64,000 nt of DNA. It comes from Haliclona indistincta. Its lineage: Eukaryota > Porifera > Demospongiae > Haplosclerida > Chalinidae. The notes beneath the pieces were generated by a model. The model saw only the letters and a program-made list of their open reading frames with translations. It was not told the origin of the DNA and ran no database searches. Positions 21,977 through 34,251 of this stretch are shown here, one piece after another. Every line of letters begins with the position of its first letter. Position 1 is the stretch's first letter. The stretch spans positions 17,645,752 to 17,709,751 of the forward strand of contig OZ024783.1 in assembly GCA_964017065.1 (NCBI GenBank), in the 5' to 3' direction. The translations under genes were made by a program, and so were the position numbers.

Positions 21977-23223
21977 TTAGGGAGGCACGGTAGTGCCTCC
22001 CTATGTAGGGTTGAACGAGAAAACAAGATGGCGGCTACATACAATGTATTAGCGTTCAAACGCTGATATTTCGCCTGGTGATGAATTTTATACGTCCAAA
22101 GACACTTAGATCTGCTCTCTGGCGTTGCCCCATCTTACAATAGCAAGGAGATCGCTCGAAATTGTTGCTAAAGTGACGAACCTGGAAACGGTGAAAAATC
22201 GAGTTTCGTCATCTTCGTCTTCTTCTTTCTTCTTTCTTCCTTCTTCTTTCTTCTTTCTTCAGCGCGCCTAGCGCCTTTACGCGAGCAGTGCCGAGACCAA
22301 AACACCCACGAACAGTCGTGAAATTCTCCTGGCAGGTGCCTTTTGAACTTTGTTTTTAGCGTAATGGCGATATAAATTCCGCGATTTCTCGATCGTGATC
22401 CATTGTCAGCTAAGTGTTAGACGCCATTATTGTGATTGCGCAATACGCACGTGACCAAGCAGTGGTTAGCGCACGTGACCAAGCACTAGCTTCAGTATCG
22501 CCGCGCCGTATGGTTCACGGAGAACACATAATATGTCTGGAGTCTTCGAAGAACGGTAAGCTCGTATAGGATCACCATTCTGCACTTGCCAGATAATTAT
22601 AACCGCCGTACAGGTCTACAAACAAGTGTGGGCGGGGCTCGTATGCACTGCATGCATGCATGCGTAGGCGACCTGATATATGTACAGCATAACAATTATT
22701 TTTAGTTACAAGTTTAAAATAGAGAAAAGCCATCAACAACAGGAAAACTAAACCAATGGTGGAAACAAAGACGGCTCGGTACTTGCATGATATTGAACTG
22801 CACATTACTGAAAAAGAAAAAAGGACACAAACAAGAAAATTAAAAAGATTTCTATCGAAATCAATAGGATGTAGGGTTGTGAAATCTACCACTGGTCCAC
22901 AATGTAAACTAACAAGGAACAAACATGGAATGGTAACACGATTGACTTGCTAACAGACCATAGATCCCTACATCAGTGGCTGTACATAAGATCAATATTT
23001 TGTCACAAGCTGAATGCACATCTGGTGTCAGTCAACAGTAACTATAGCTGTATTAGCTACAGTCAACCACAGCAGCCACTGATGTAGGGATCTATGGTCT
23101 GTTAGCAAGTCAATCGTGTTACCATTCCATGTTTGTTCCTTGTTAGTTTACATTGTGGACCAGTGGTAGATTTCACAACCCTACATCCTATTGATTTCGA
23201 TAGAAATCTTTTTAATTTTCTTG
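21977..23223. mobile_element. Fold-back element, copy 2
   Basis: Starts TTAGGGAGGCACGGTAGTGC with the GGGAGGCAC / GTGCCTCCC hairpin intact, followed by AACAAGATGGCGGCTACATA and CT-rich stretches. It ends with the same long inverted repeat: left arm about 22830-22985, right arm about 23070-23223, each with GATTTCTATCGAAATC or its complement. The central part carries about 130 bp (22660-22790) missing from copy 1. No transposase. Confidence 0.75.
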
Positions 23224-23224
23224 T

Positions 23225-23442
23225 TAGGTATTGGAATGGTATTGTTACCTGATATAATTATGGATCATTCACTGAAGCGTCTTAATTAGCTAAGAATTTT
23301 ATGGTCTTTGTTATTATGTTAAAAAAAGAAGTTAGTGACTTATAAAAAATGCAATTTTTCTGCATGGAGTATAATTATATTATTAGTTATTTGGTATTGG
23401 AATGGTATCGTTACCTGATATAATTATGGATCATTCACTGAT
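23225..23442. repeat. Pair of about 50-bp direct repeats
   Basis: GGTATTGGAATGGTAT(T/C)GTTACC, then GATATAATTATGGATCATTC, occurs at 23227-23275 and again at 23394-23442, immediately after the fold-back element. Origin unknown. Confidence 0.6.
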
Positions 23443-23574
23443 CATAAAATTTCTTTTGCATCCTGTACTATGTTGTGTTGCTGTTATCTGATCTAGCATA
23501 ACGGTGACAATCTTAAGTTGTGGCAATGTATAGAGCAGGATCACTATGCTATAATTAGTATGTTAGGGATAGTT

Positions 23575-23755
23575 GAAAATCGAAAATGCGCGTTATTTTG
23601 TCAAAATCTGAAATCATGAGTGAAATCGCTTGAGAAATCAGAAATCGCCAGTGTAATCCAGAAATCACTACTAAAAATCAGAAATCAAAACTGAAATCAG
23701 AAATATCTGGCAGAAATTACGGTTGAAATCAGATATCACGAAATCTTATACGCTA
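23575..23755. repeat. Degenerate GAAATC-rich tract
   Basis: The hexamer GAAATC (or AAATCAGAAATC) recurs many times at irregular spacing for roughly 180 bp. The sequence is too irregular for a clean tandem array. It is not coding and may be an eroded satellite. Confidence 0.6.
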
Positions 23756-24396
23756 AACCGGCTAGTAGTGGGCCTCTTGTACAGTAGTTCGTTTGTGTGT
23801 GTCATTCATTCATTCATTCTGTCCTCACCGAGAACTTCGCGTCGGCTTAAAATTAAGTGCTGATACTTGCAGTACATGTTAATTTTGCTTGAAATTGAAT
23901 TGATAGACTTTGGTTTCAAAGCTTCGTTACCTTGAATGGCTTTGCTTGACTTGCCACAGGCTCAGCATTGCGAGACTTCACTGAACTTGAGACAAAACTG
24001 TCTGCCATGGACTTCTTAACAGCTTGTAAGACGATTCTGTGTTCAAGGTATCACAGTGAGTGCAGAGAAATCAATCATTATTGTGCAATCGACATGAAAC
24101 AGCGAGCTATCGACAACTCACGTGCACTTGCTGGGCTTATGAGATGATAGGCTGAATTCCATGAGGTCAGCACTGCTAGGCTTCTGATTGCATAGCTGCA
24201 ACCACTACTTTAGTATAGTTACTGTGACTTGTGTTAGTATTATGCTTTTAGTTAGTAGATGGAGTAACTTTGTATTGTCAAAGCATGTCCGGTGAACAGA
24301 ATGCATGCAATTCCACCGAGGCATCCCAGCACCTGTGGTGATATTTATGCCTCGGTGGGCGGAGCCACGAGGCATACAGTAATCGTGGTGTCATGC

Positions 24397-24553
<157 letters not shown>

Positions 24554-25261
24554 CAACGATTTCTCGGCGCTCGCTGAAAACTAAGCGCTGAAACAAGCAA
24601 CACGGGTAGAAATCGATACTTGCTCGGATTTGTATTTTCAGAAGTTTGATTTTAAAGCTTAGTGCGTAAGTTACCGTGTGAATTGCTCTCGGTTGGTTCA
24701 GTTTTGTAGCGTACGTTGAAAGTTAAGCTCTGAAACTAGCAATGCAAGTAGAACACGGTATTATCTCGCTTTTGAACATGTGAAAACTTTATATGAAGCT
24801 TAGTTCGTGAGTTATGGTGCTATTTGCTCACTTTGTTTACCGTTGCTGGCGATCTGGACTTCTGTGGAAGCTGTCCACAGTTGACTGCCTAGAAGCTGAT
24901 AGGTTATAATTAATTTTTACTACAGTATAGCAGCGAAGGTCCAGAAAAATTGTGTAAGCAAGCTATGGAAGCTATCTTATGCGTGTGACTGCTGTGCTAA
25001 ACACTGTAGACACGCCCAGTTCAATTGTGGTTACCACTGATTGGCTTCTGATTGCATTACTAAAGCACTGCATTGTGATTGCTGTACAGAAATCCTGCAT
25101 AAATGCATCTGCAGTTGCTGTGTTTGTGGAATGGTGGATAGTTGTGTTTGTGGATATTGTGTCATTCCACCGAGGCATCTGCACCTTAATTAGGTGCTTC
25201 ATCTTATTCAGCACCCTAGCAACTCCACCTTTATAATGACTGATAAACGCCCACATGCATG

Positions 25262-25620
25262 AGTAAGTATTACTGGTTAGCTCAGTGGTTAGTGTGTTAA
25301 GCCTTATACTGTAATGTGGGGTACCCGGGTTCGAACCCTGGGCAGACTATGTTGAAAAAAATTCAAAAAGCCTTTTTTAATTGAGAGTGCTACCAGAGTC
25401 GTGGGTTCACACCCTTCGCAAGAAGGAGCGACTGGGATCAGTGTGAATTCCTCCCCAATAATGACTGTGAAAGCGGCTGTCAGCACACGCCGCTGGAGTT
25501 GTTGGCTCTGGAGCACTCTATAGCAGGAGATGCTCTTAGTGAGATTATCTTCAGTGAGGTCGTGGGTGCTGCTATCCATCGATCTGTTAGTGCTTTTTTT
25601 TGATAAAATTTGTTTTATCA
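25262..25620 (+). mobile_element. tRNA-derived SINE-like unit
   Basis: The head contains TTAGCTCAGTGGTTAG (A box) and GGGTTCGAACCCTGGG (B box) at tRNA spacing, but the acceptor stem does not pair. A longer body follows (GTGGGTTCACACCC, GCGACTGGGATCAG, GCTGTCAGCACACGCCGCTG) and ends near a T-rich stretch at 25597. This composition fits a SINE transcribed by RNA polymerase III. Borders are approximate. Confidence 0.55.
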
Positions 25621-26106
25621 AAAAATTTGAACAGATAAGCAATCAACGATAGAAACATGATATATGCCAATAATTTTTAGCTTACTGTCCGGGCTGGAAT
25701 GCCCAGAGCGGACATTCTACTTTCACTTTCCATTTTGTAAAAAGCAAGGTAAAGCCTATAGAGTAAATAAAGCAAGGTAAATACTGTAGAGTACACGTTG
25801 AAAGATGCATATTTAGCTTGAACCAGTAACCATAGAGCGGTTGCTCATTCCTGGTTTCCAGCGCTATGAGGATGTGTTTTGCGAGCCTGAGTGAGCACAC
25901 CCTTCATCTCGCAGTGCAATGACAAGGCTGCATGCATGGTCACTGGTAACATGCACGTGATGCACACGTTAAATTGGAAGAATCATTTATTAGTGCAGTG
26001 AACGCTGCATAAGTAGCAGGATCACTACAATCGTACATATCTATTCTACAACTCTGTTGTATGTGCCAGGATATGCAGCAAGCTTGTAATGTAATGTATG
26101 TGAAAT

Positions 26107-26152
26107 GGTGTCATTCCACCGAGGCATCTGCACCTTTGGTGCTTCATTTTGA
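26107..26152. repeat. Short hairpin repeat (CCACCGAGGCATC family)
   Basis: ATTCCACCGAGGCATCTGCACC followed by its own partial inversion (GGTGC). The same family occurs at 25158-25205, 24308-24366, 32975-33010 and, inverted, 62308-62347. Probably ends of one non-autonomous element family. Confidence 0.55.
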
Positions 26153-26345
26153 TAAAGCAGCCACTTATACAGCCAGGAATTGTTGACCCATTGGTGACCG
26201 GTTTATTGAGGTTACATTGCATTAGCATTCAATTGTCGATAATTATTGTTACCTTGGAATAGTGTAAATTGATTAAAGGTAAATAAAAGCATCATTATTA
26301 TTTTTTTAGTAAACAAGGTAGAAACCAGTATATGAATATAGAACA

Positions 26346-26897
26346 TAAGCTATCGTATGTAGAGCTCAATTTGACACTCCATCAACATATGTCTCGTCAG
26401 TTGATGCATTACGAGATAAAAATCAAGCAGAAGACTCTGGTGTTCCATCCTGATATCTCCTCAGTCTTCCACATACTGCAGAGTAGCTCAGTCCAAGTGT
26501 TGTAAAGAATGTACTTTGTATTGTGCCCTCCATATCGCAGTATACATTGGCCGTTGTGCCATTGCTTAACTGTATCTGGTAGCTGTGGATGGGTTAGCGA
26601 GATGAAGGTCCAGACAACTTCTAGGCTGTGATTGATAGGCAATCTAGTGTTTGTATGCAGTAATGATACAACTCAATGGACAGAACAGTGGTACATGCTC
26701 TCCTGTTCTTCTCAATAGATCGCAAGCAGTAGTCATCAAGTTTTGATCACATTCTTGTGTTCCTTGTTGAGTGCATGTTGCTGCAAGATCATAGGCACAA
26801 GATGACTATAGCAATCTTTACTAGCTTACCAGTTCCATGCATTCATGATAGACAATAGTAGTAGTAGTAGACAGCAGAGCACTGTACTGTGGAACAT
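26346..26897 (-). pseudogene. Fibrinogen-like pseudogene (duplicate of the relic at 1985)
   Basis: Carries the same internal junction as 1985-2443 (VYCDMEGT joined to IQSTFFTTLGLSYSAVCG). It has an additional loss in the SAPSGSYQ region (26570-26600) and some C-terminal sequence near 26350 (TLRSSTYDS-like). Exon 2 and the signal-peptide exon (from 26897) are still visible. Confidence 0.75.
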
Positions 26898-27054
26898 TGT
26901 TATAATAGTCTGTTTACCACTCTTAGCTATTGTGAATGAGCTGATGATCTGTTATATACATGTAGTGACTAACATGCTTGAATGGTTGTTCAGCTGATTA
27001 ATGTAGGAATATTTTCTTGTTCATAACATGCATTGTGATTTACTTTTTGTTGTG

Positions 27055-27200
27055 AGCATGTGTAAGCTGACTTCAGTATGTGTAAGCTGACTTCAGTATG
27101 TGTAAGCTGACTTCAGTATGTGTAAGCTGACTTCAGTATGTGTAAGCTGACTTCAGTATGTGTAAGCTGACTTCAGTATGTGAAAGCTGACTTCAGTATT
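27055..27200. repeat. 20-bp tandem repeat (about 7 copies)
   Basis: Same unit as 2673-2800 (TGTGTAAGCTGACTTCAGTA) at the homologous place in the duplicated segment. Confidence 0.9.
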
Positions 27201-27549
27201 AAATTTTGTGAAGTAAGTGTGTCATTTGAGAACTTTATATCATCCTAATCTTATAAGTACTATTATGTTACAGACATCGAGTTACACCAAACTTTTCAAT
27301 TTGTGTCAATCTTGCCTATGGTTGAGATAATATTTTGACAATTAAACTTGATTGTAATCTACATGAGCATTGACTTACACAAAATTAATAAAAATTAATA
27401 CTAAGAAACAATTACATGACACGTATCATTGCTTTACTCACTATGCATGAACTGTTGCAATTAATGAGACATGCAGAGACAAAAATTGCTAAGACACTAT
27501 AGTGGTTACAAACATTGACTATAATAATTACAGTTGTTTGGTTTTTAAG

Positions 27550-28589
27550 TTAGCGTATGTAGAGTTCGATCAAATCAAGTGGGGAATCCTCGCCTTGTCG
27601 TATTAAGCCACTGAACATTATTCTTATTTCCAAGTCATCGTTGGTAATATCGGTTAGTGTGGTATTGAACCAAGGCATTCGACTGTTCGTACAACATGTG
27701 CTTTCGCGACCGTTACACTGCATACCATCCCACAATGGGTCATTGGGATAGAAAATAAATTGAGCATTAGTATCAATTCCTGACTCACAGTAGTAGTTAT
27801 CTCCGACAAATGATGGGATTGTTATTCCACTATTGCCTTCGTAGCACGGACAATATGCACTGTTTTCTGTTCTACCTACAGCATATGTCCATACATGTTT
27901 ACGTGGACTAGTACCATGTGTTATTGACACTCCATCAACATAGTGTTGATCAATTAACCCAGAAGAGGTAAAGGCCTCTGGTCTGCCATCCTGGTACCCT
28001 TCCAGCCTTCCACAGACAGCAGAGTAGTTCAGTCCAAGTGTTGAAAATACTGCACTACTAATCAAATCATCTCCTTCACGGGTACAGAGAGTTATACCAG
28101 ACATTTCGATTTGTGTCAGCCCTGTAGGACAGGTTGCATTCGGTTGGGACATGTTGACAAATGCCACTCTTGTCCAGCCTCCCTCTCCATTGCAGTTTGT
28201 GCCCTCCATATCACAGTATACATTGACCATTGTGCCATTGTTCAGCTCTATCTGGTAGCTGCCTGATGGAGCAGATGGGTTAGTGAGATGAAGGTCCAGA
28301 CAACTTGTAGGAAGCTGTAGCTAAGGAGAAAATTGTGTGATGGTCTGTATATTGAGTTGTACAACTTACCATTGGGCAGTGCTGAGGTACAGGCTGTCCT
28401 GCTGCTCTCAGTCGATTGCAAGCAGCAATCCTCAAGTTTTGACCACAGTCATGTGTTCCTTGTTGAATACATGTTGCTGCAGAATCAGAGGCACAAGATG
28501 ACTATAGCAATCTTTACTAGCTTACCAATTCCATTCATGATAGACAATAGTAGTAGCAGAAGACGGCAGAGCACTGCACTGTGGAACAT
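27550..28589 (-). CDS. Secreted fibrinogen-like protein (intact, 311 aa)
   Basis: Exons 28589-28526 (signal peptide MFHSAVLCRLLLLLLS), 28476-28370 (CIQQGTHDC...AACNRL...HCPM) and 28314-27550. Exon 3 has SGSYQIELNNGTMVNVYCDM, GGWTRVAFVNM, SAVCGRLEGYQDG, THGTSPRKHVWTYAVGR, CPCYEGNSG, DNYYCESG, DPLWDGMQC, CCTNSRMPWF and SPLDLIELYIR. It is nearly identical over the C-terminal two thirds to 3132-4174, with differences concentrated around the TLCTREGDDL/EANTV stretch and exon 2. All frames and splice sites are intact. Predicted secreted; ligand unknown. Confidence 0.87.
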
Positions 28590-28859
28590 TGTTATAATAG
28601 TCTGTTTACGTCTCTTAGCTTTTGTCAATGAGCTGGTGATCTGTTATAGCACGCTCATGTATCCCAAAAATGATAAATGCTACATGGCTGATTTATTTTA
28701 CTCACTGCAAATCTATAGTAACAAATGACCCGTTAAAGTAGCAATACTATTTTGCAGTGTAAAGAGGAACAGGTGTGGTAACCAATAAACATAATTATTG
28801 TCTCAGGAGAAAATAACAAAGGTAAAAATTGTGTGGTGATATGTATATTGAGTTGTACA

Positions 28860-29075
28860 ACTTACCATTGTGCAATACTGAGGTACAGGCTGTCCTGCTA
28901 CTCTCTATTGCAAGCAGCAATCATCAAGTTATGATCACAGTCTTGTGTTCCTTGTTACATGTACAGAATACATGTTGTTGCTGCAAGATCAGAGGCATAA
29001 TGTGACTATAGCAATCTTTACTAGCTTGGTGGACAACAGTAATAGCATTAGAGAGAAGATCATTGTACTGATGAA
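28860..29075 (-). pseudogene. Orphan N-terminal exons of a fibrinogen-like gene
   Basis: Duplicate of the orphan at 6240-6467. Exon 2 has acquired a 14-bp insertion (ACATGTACAGAAT region near 28960). The exon 1 donor side has been deleted (ACTAGCTTGGTGGACAAC), so splicing would fail. Confidence 0.6.
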
Positions 29076-29371
29076 CTTATTCTGTTTACCACTCTCAGCT
29101 ATTGTCAATGACCTGGTGATCTGTTATATGATTCTTGGATAGTTTTCTTGCCACCTTTGGGAATCGTTAGTTTTCACTTTTTTTTTGGTGTGCTATACCA
29201 TCATACTATTTTGCTTACAATATGCGTAGGTACTATTGTTCACCTGATCAGTATAGGAATGTTTAGTATGTGCTGTCATGTACAATATTTAATTTGCTAA
29301 CGATTTCTTATACTTTTTGTCTGCAATAATGGTATGCATCAGTGCATGAGATAATTAACCCTTTACGGTAC

Positions 29372-29478
29372 TTGACCTCTCATGACTTGCCTCGGCATAT
29401 TGACCTCTCATGACTTGCCTTGGCATATTGACCTCTCATGACTTGCCTCGGCATATTGACCTCTCATGACTTGCCACT
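29372..29478. repeat. 28-bp tandem repeat (about 4 copies)
   Basis: Unit TTGACCTCTCATGACTTGCC followed by TCGGCATA, with one TTGGCATA variant. Not found at the corresponding left-hand locus. Confidence 0.85.
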
Positions 29479-29479
29479 T

Positions 29480-30770
29480 TGTGATGCATGTATCGAAGGT
29501 GCTTTGTATTCTACAATTTTAGTTACAAAACCTTTGGTCTGAAGTTATTGCTAGTAGCTAGGCTGCATGGAATTTATCTTTATTTGAAGTTCCAAGTAGC
29601 TTATTGCAGCTTTGATTGTGACCCAAGGATTATTGCTCTGGGAGTGCAAACATATCTTTATCAGATTTTGTATCGGTGACATCAAAAATTATACAAAGGT
29701 ACTTTTACACATAAAGCGGAAGTGGTCAGGTTTTATAGTATTATTGCACTAATAAATTATCTTTTAGCATTTGCATTGGAGTTTAATTGTTGGCTGTTTT
29801 AAAGATTTTGTTTAGCTACCTTTCACTACATGTTGCATGAGTAGAGAATTTAGTACAATTTGGAATGACTTGCGAGCTCATTGCGGTTTTAGATAGAATG
29901 AGGTGATCACTGTCACCAAAATGTACTTGTGTCACCAAACGTTAGCAGTCACAGTTGCTAACGTTGTCCATAGCAACAATTTTTGCTATAATCCAATATT
30001 ACTGTTTTATGTTAGTGGTTTTTGCACCACACATGAGCTTGTTGTGACTTGTGATAAATTTTTGTCTATCTCCGGGTTTCATAAATATTAGTGTTCAACC
30101 TATAGTGATGGAAAGCTATGCTTATTATTTTTTCAGCTTGCCTAGCAACATCATCTCCCAGCATGAATGCTTCTATGAATTAGATCGCCTCTGTAGGTCA
30201 AAGTCATGCCCAAAAGCAAGGGCTTATCGACAAGCAGCAAGAGGCGTATAAATAGAGATCCGGTTGCTCACAAGACTTGTACAGACACGGACCTTTCCAA
30301 GAGTCAACGGATAAAGATAATGTCAAGCAACTTGTGAGTGTGTATGACAGAAATTGAAGCAACCGTGCTCTTTTCAGACTTCGCTGGAACTCCAAGGAAG
30401 CACCATGAGCGTCTGAAGCGCTATACCTACTGGTTGCAACTGCTCTATGTCTTCTTTGTTGACCTACATGCTGTGAGCAATGTCTTCGACGCTGTCGATA
30501 ATAGTAGTACAGCTACATCAGTGCTGCATGCTGTTCATCCATGAGAAACTGTGCACTGAACGGCATTAGTATTAATGATCAACCGAAACATTATTAAAAT
30601 TATAAATAAATATTTCTAAGAATAGTAACAGTTACAATTTGCCTTTATACTAGTTGCATGACCGCTCTCGGCTCGAAATGCAGTAAAATCAACAAAAGCA
30701 TTGAATTAATTTTTCAAGAATTCACTAATATGTCAGCTGAGTAGTTGCTGCTCGGTTCACAAATTACAGT
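29480..30770. other. Intergenic region without a recognised gene
   Basis: The part 29935-30090 (CATAGCAACA, CACCACACATGAGCTTGTTG, TATCTCCGGGTTTC) is a dispersed repeat also present at about 35150-35310. Open stretches of up to 68 codons around 30338-30544 have no recognisable domain and no splice context. Confidence 0.35.
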
Positions 30771-30778
30771 GGTTTGAA

Positions 30779-30924
30779 GAGATCTTGCAACGCCACAGTC
30801 AAAGCGGAGGTAACATGTTTTCTTAATCAAACTCGCGCTTCAATTCTCTGATGCAGGCCTGCACGTCCCGTGTTTGATTGGTCAACGTATTACTTCCGCT
30901 TTGACTGTGACGTTGCAAGATCTC
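30779..30924. mobile_element. MITE at the 3' end of a fibrinogen-like pseudogene
   Basis: Inverted ends GAGATCTTGCAACGCCACAG and its complement (CTGTGACGTTGCAAGATCTC), with AAAGCGGAGGTAA / TTACTTCCGCTTT continuing the arms. Its last base supplies the G of the TAG stop read from the neighbouring gene strand. A second copy is at 57943-58103. Confidence 0.75.
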
Positions 30925-32153
30925 TAATGTATGAATAGTTCAATCAGTTGAAGGGGAGGTTCATTGGTATCAGCGATTGCACACAGTCTCAGTTCAATGT
31001 CCTCAGTGGTGGTCTCACTGAGTGTCTTGTTGAACCATGGCATGTTGGGGTTAGTACAGCAGGGAGCCTCCACACTAGGACATTGCTGTCCATCCCATAG
31101 TGGATCATTAGGGTATAGAGCATCAACAGCAGCACCATCAAAAGCGATAGCACTCTCACAGTAGTAGTCACTACCAACAAACGGAGGAGGACCGACTAAA
31201 TTTCCTTCATTGCATGGACAAGTGAATTGTTGAATCGGCCCATTATTAAGTCCACCGGCATAAGTCCAAATGTGTTTGCGTGGAGCACTATCATTATTAT
31301 TATTATTATTATTATTAATGATTTTACAGCATTATACAACTAGTATAAACTGAAGGACTAATAGCAATTTCTGCTACTAGCCTAACTTAACTACCTAATA
31401 CAAAAATTAACACAAGTAAGTTTACATTTTGCACACGGACAAAAGAAATGAAAAGTGATGGATACACCATCAACATATGTATTGTCAATATTCGCAGTAG
31501 TTGGGTTTAGATTATATTGACCAAAACCATGTTGATTTCGGAACTGATAGCCTCGTAGTTGTCCACACACTTGAGAGTAGTTCAGTCCTAGTGTGGAGAA
31601 AGCTGTACTACTGCATCCTCCTCCAGTTGATGATTTTTCACAGAGAGTTAGTCCTGAGAGGTTTCGCTGTGTCAGTCCTTGAGGGCAGGTTGCACCTGGT
31701 TCAGACATGTTGACAAATGCTATTCTTGTCCAGCCTCCCTCTCCATTGCAGTTTGTGCCCTCCATATCACAGTATACATTGATCACTGTGCCATTGTTCA
31801 GCTCTATCTGGTAGCTGCCTGATGGAGCAGATGGGTTGATGAGATGATGGTCCATACAACTTTTAGCAAGCTGTAGCAGAGCAGGAATGGTGTGTAGTCT
31901 GTATATTGAGTGGTACAACTTACTGGTGGGAAGGCTGGTGGTACAGGGTCTCCTGTTGCTCTCAGTATATTGCAAGCAGCTGTAATTAAGTTTTGTTCAC
32001 AGTGTTGTGTTCCCTGTTGAGTACACATTGTTGCTACAAGATCAGAGAATGATTATCAAGCAGGCACAAGATGACTATAGCAATCTTTACCAGCTTACCT
32101 GTTCCTTGTGCAATGGAAAGCAGCAGACCGCAGAGAACTGCACTTGGAAACAT
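30924..32153 (-). pseudogene. Fibrinogen-like pseudogene split by an insertion
   Basis: Exons 1 (32153-32099, MFPSAVLCGLLLSIAQGT), 2 (32033-31924, where the conserved FCPP reads AFPP, losing a Cys) and the first part of exon 3 (from 31870) are open down to YVDGVSIT. A 160-bp insertion at about 31292-31454 then interrupts the HG...PRKHIWTYA motif and introduces a stop. Beyond it the frame resumes with CPCNEGN, SDYYCESA, DPLWDGQQC, CCTNPNMPWF, TTTEDIELR and PLQLIELFIH. Without the insertion it would look intact, apart from the Cys change. Confidence 0.8.
31292..31454 (-). mobile_element. Retroposon-like insertion with (ATT)n tail
   Basis: An (ATT)n run is followed by AATGATTTTACAGCATTATA, CTGAAGGACTAATAGCAATT and ACTTAACTACCTAATACAAA. 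The same sequence, also with an (ATT)n run, occurs at about 54110-54256 in LCAT flanking DNA. On the minus strand it reads as a fixed segment ending in a (TAA)n-type tail, typical of some non-LTR retrotransposon 3' ends. Confidence 0.55.
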
Positions 32154-32209
32154 TTTTGTGATAGTCTGTTACTACTCTTATAGTGAATGAGCTGATGGTC
32201 TTTATACTG

Positions 32210-33190
32210 TGATGGTAATTAGCATTCTTGAAATTATTTTAATTAAATTTATGTTACGTGATATGCCTTGCTGCTGCATTTTTGGCAGACTATCTCTCAG
32301 CAACAATTTGTCCTTTGTGATAATTATCTTTATTTGTTGTCACTTGTTGATAAAAATTAATTTGGACTCTCCACAAATACTTGCTACACATGCCAACACC
32401 TAGCACTAACTAATTTTGGTATTGGTGTTACATTCCATCTAACCACAAGTCCAATTAAATTGTAATGTACTGTAGCAACAACATACGTCAGGAAGAAAGC
32501 AGTCACAGTTGTTAGGTTAACTAACCCTGATGTGCACCACACTATAGTGACATTGAGTTTCAGTGATGTATATGTATTGCTAATGGAGTGGAGGGTCTAG
32601 TACTATGTTTGTTCCTGTTAACTTGTCTAGTAGCGTCACATGACCTCTATTTCTTATCTTTTTTTTGTGGTAATAATTTTCAAAAGTCAGCCAAACTGTA
32701 GACCGGTTGCAATTACGTTATTTTGCATAGTAACGATGGTTGCTATCAGCCATGTTGGTGTACCAGGGTATTCCTAATAATCATGACATTGATACAGTTA
32801 TTGGCGTTCCTCGTTGTTCTTTTACTCTCAAAGACCATCAGCTCAAGTTGCACTATAAGAACTGCTATTCAATTGTTGACAGCCACCATGCTGGTGTACC
32901 ATAGCTAGAAATCAGTGGGTGTGTCCTTCTGTCCTCGTAACGACCTCAGTTCCATAAACTGGTCTACTGTATGTTAATGCCTTGGTGGGTGGAGCCATGA
33001 GGCATGCAGTAATCTTGCTGTCTGTCTATCCGTCCGTCTGCCGCAAGCATTTCATCGCGCATGCTAAAAACTAAGTGATGAAACTAAGAACACAAGATAG
33101 ATATCAACAGTTGCATTTGTATTTGTGACTTGCATGGATTCATATTCACTATTCATACTACAAATACTAACTAACACAGTTGTTACATAG
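32210..33190. other. Intergenic region, no recognised gene
   Basis: Upstream flank of the pseudogene at 30924 and downstream flank of the one at 33203. Contains a copy of the CCTTGGTGGGTGGAGCCATG repeat family (32977-33050) and otherwise nothing I can assign. Confidence 0.35.
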
Positions 33191-33202
33191 ATAACACACA
33201 AA

Positions 33203-34251
33203 CTAACGTATGTAGAGTTCAATCAATTCTAGAGGACTGCCCTCGCTTCCTCTCACATCATCAAACAGTAGTCTTAGTTCAATATCATCGGTGGTTGTCT
33301 CTGGTAGTGTTGTATCGAACCATGGCATTCTGTTATTAGTACAACATGTCATCTCAGCGCCTCTACACAGCATCCCATCCCATAATTGATCATTGGAATA
33401 GAGTACGTTGTTACTAGGAGAATTTGGACTTCCTGACTCACAATAGTAATTGTCTCCGACAAATAGTGGAGTATCATGAGTATTGCCAAAATTGCATGGA
33501 CAATCAATTGATCCAAGACTTGCAAAATCTTCTTCAAAACCAACAGCATATGTCCATACATGCTTTCGAGGACTAGTACCGTGTGTTATTGACACGCCTT
33601 CAGCATAAGCTTCGTCGATAGGAACTGAATTATGAAAAGCGTTAGGATTACATAACTGATATCCCCTCACTCTTCCACATACTGCAGAGTAGTTCAGTCC
33701 ATTTGTTGTACTCTGAACTAGACTAGTAGCATCATGGAATCAGAGAGTTAGACCAGATTGTTGGATTTGTGTCAGTCCTGTAGGACAGGTTGCACCTGGT
33801 TGAGACATGTCGACAAATGCTACTCTTGTCCAGCCTCCCTCTCCATTGCAGTTTGTGCCCTCCATATCACAGTATACATTGACCATTGTGCCATTGCTTA
33901 GCTACCTGATAGCTGCCTGATGGAGCAGATGGGTTGATGAGATGAAGGTCCATACAACTTTTAGCAAGCTGTAGCAGAGCGGGAATAGTGTGTGGTCTGT
34001 ATATTGAGTTGTACAACTTACTGGTGGACAGGCTAGAGGTGCAGTGTCTCCTGTTGCTCTCAGTATATTGCAAGCAGCTGTAATTAAGTTTTGTTCACAG
34101 TGTTGTGTTCCCTGTTGAGTACACATTGTTGCTACAAGATCAGAGAATGATTATCAAGCAGGCACAAGATGACTATAGCAATCTTTACTAGCTTACCTGT
34201 TCCTTGTGCAATGGAAAGCAGCAGACCGCAGAGAACTGCACTTGGAAACAT
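33203..34251 (-). pseudogene. Fibrinogen-like pseudogene with an intact C-terminal half
   Basis: The final 155 codons (33670-33203) are open: RGYQLCNPNAF, THGTSPRKHVWTYAVG, DNYYCESG, DQLWDGMLC, CCTNNRMPWF, TTDDIELR and SPLELIELYIR. Upstream, a small indel in SGSYQIELSNG (near 33905) shifts the frame so that it stops after QWHNGQCIL. A further indel lies near 33700-33750. Exons 1 (from 34251) and 2 (about 34133-34024) look intact. Its subgroup partner is the frameshifted copy at 19978-20971. Confidence 0.8.

Noticed and set aside
25265..25345. Functional tRNA gene
   Set aside because: A and B boxes are good, but the acceptor stem does not pair and a SINE-like body follows. The same reasoning applies to 1617-1692 and 48493-48572.
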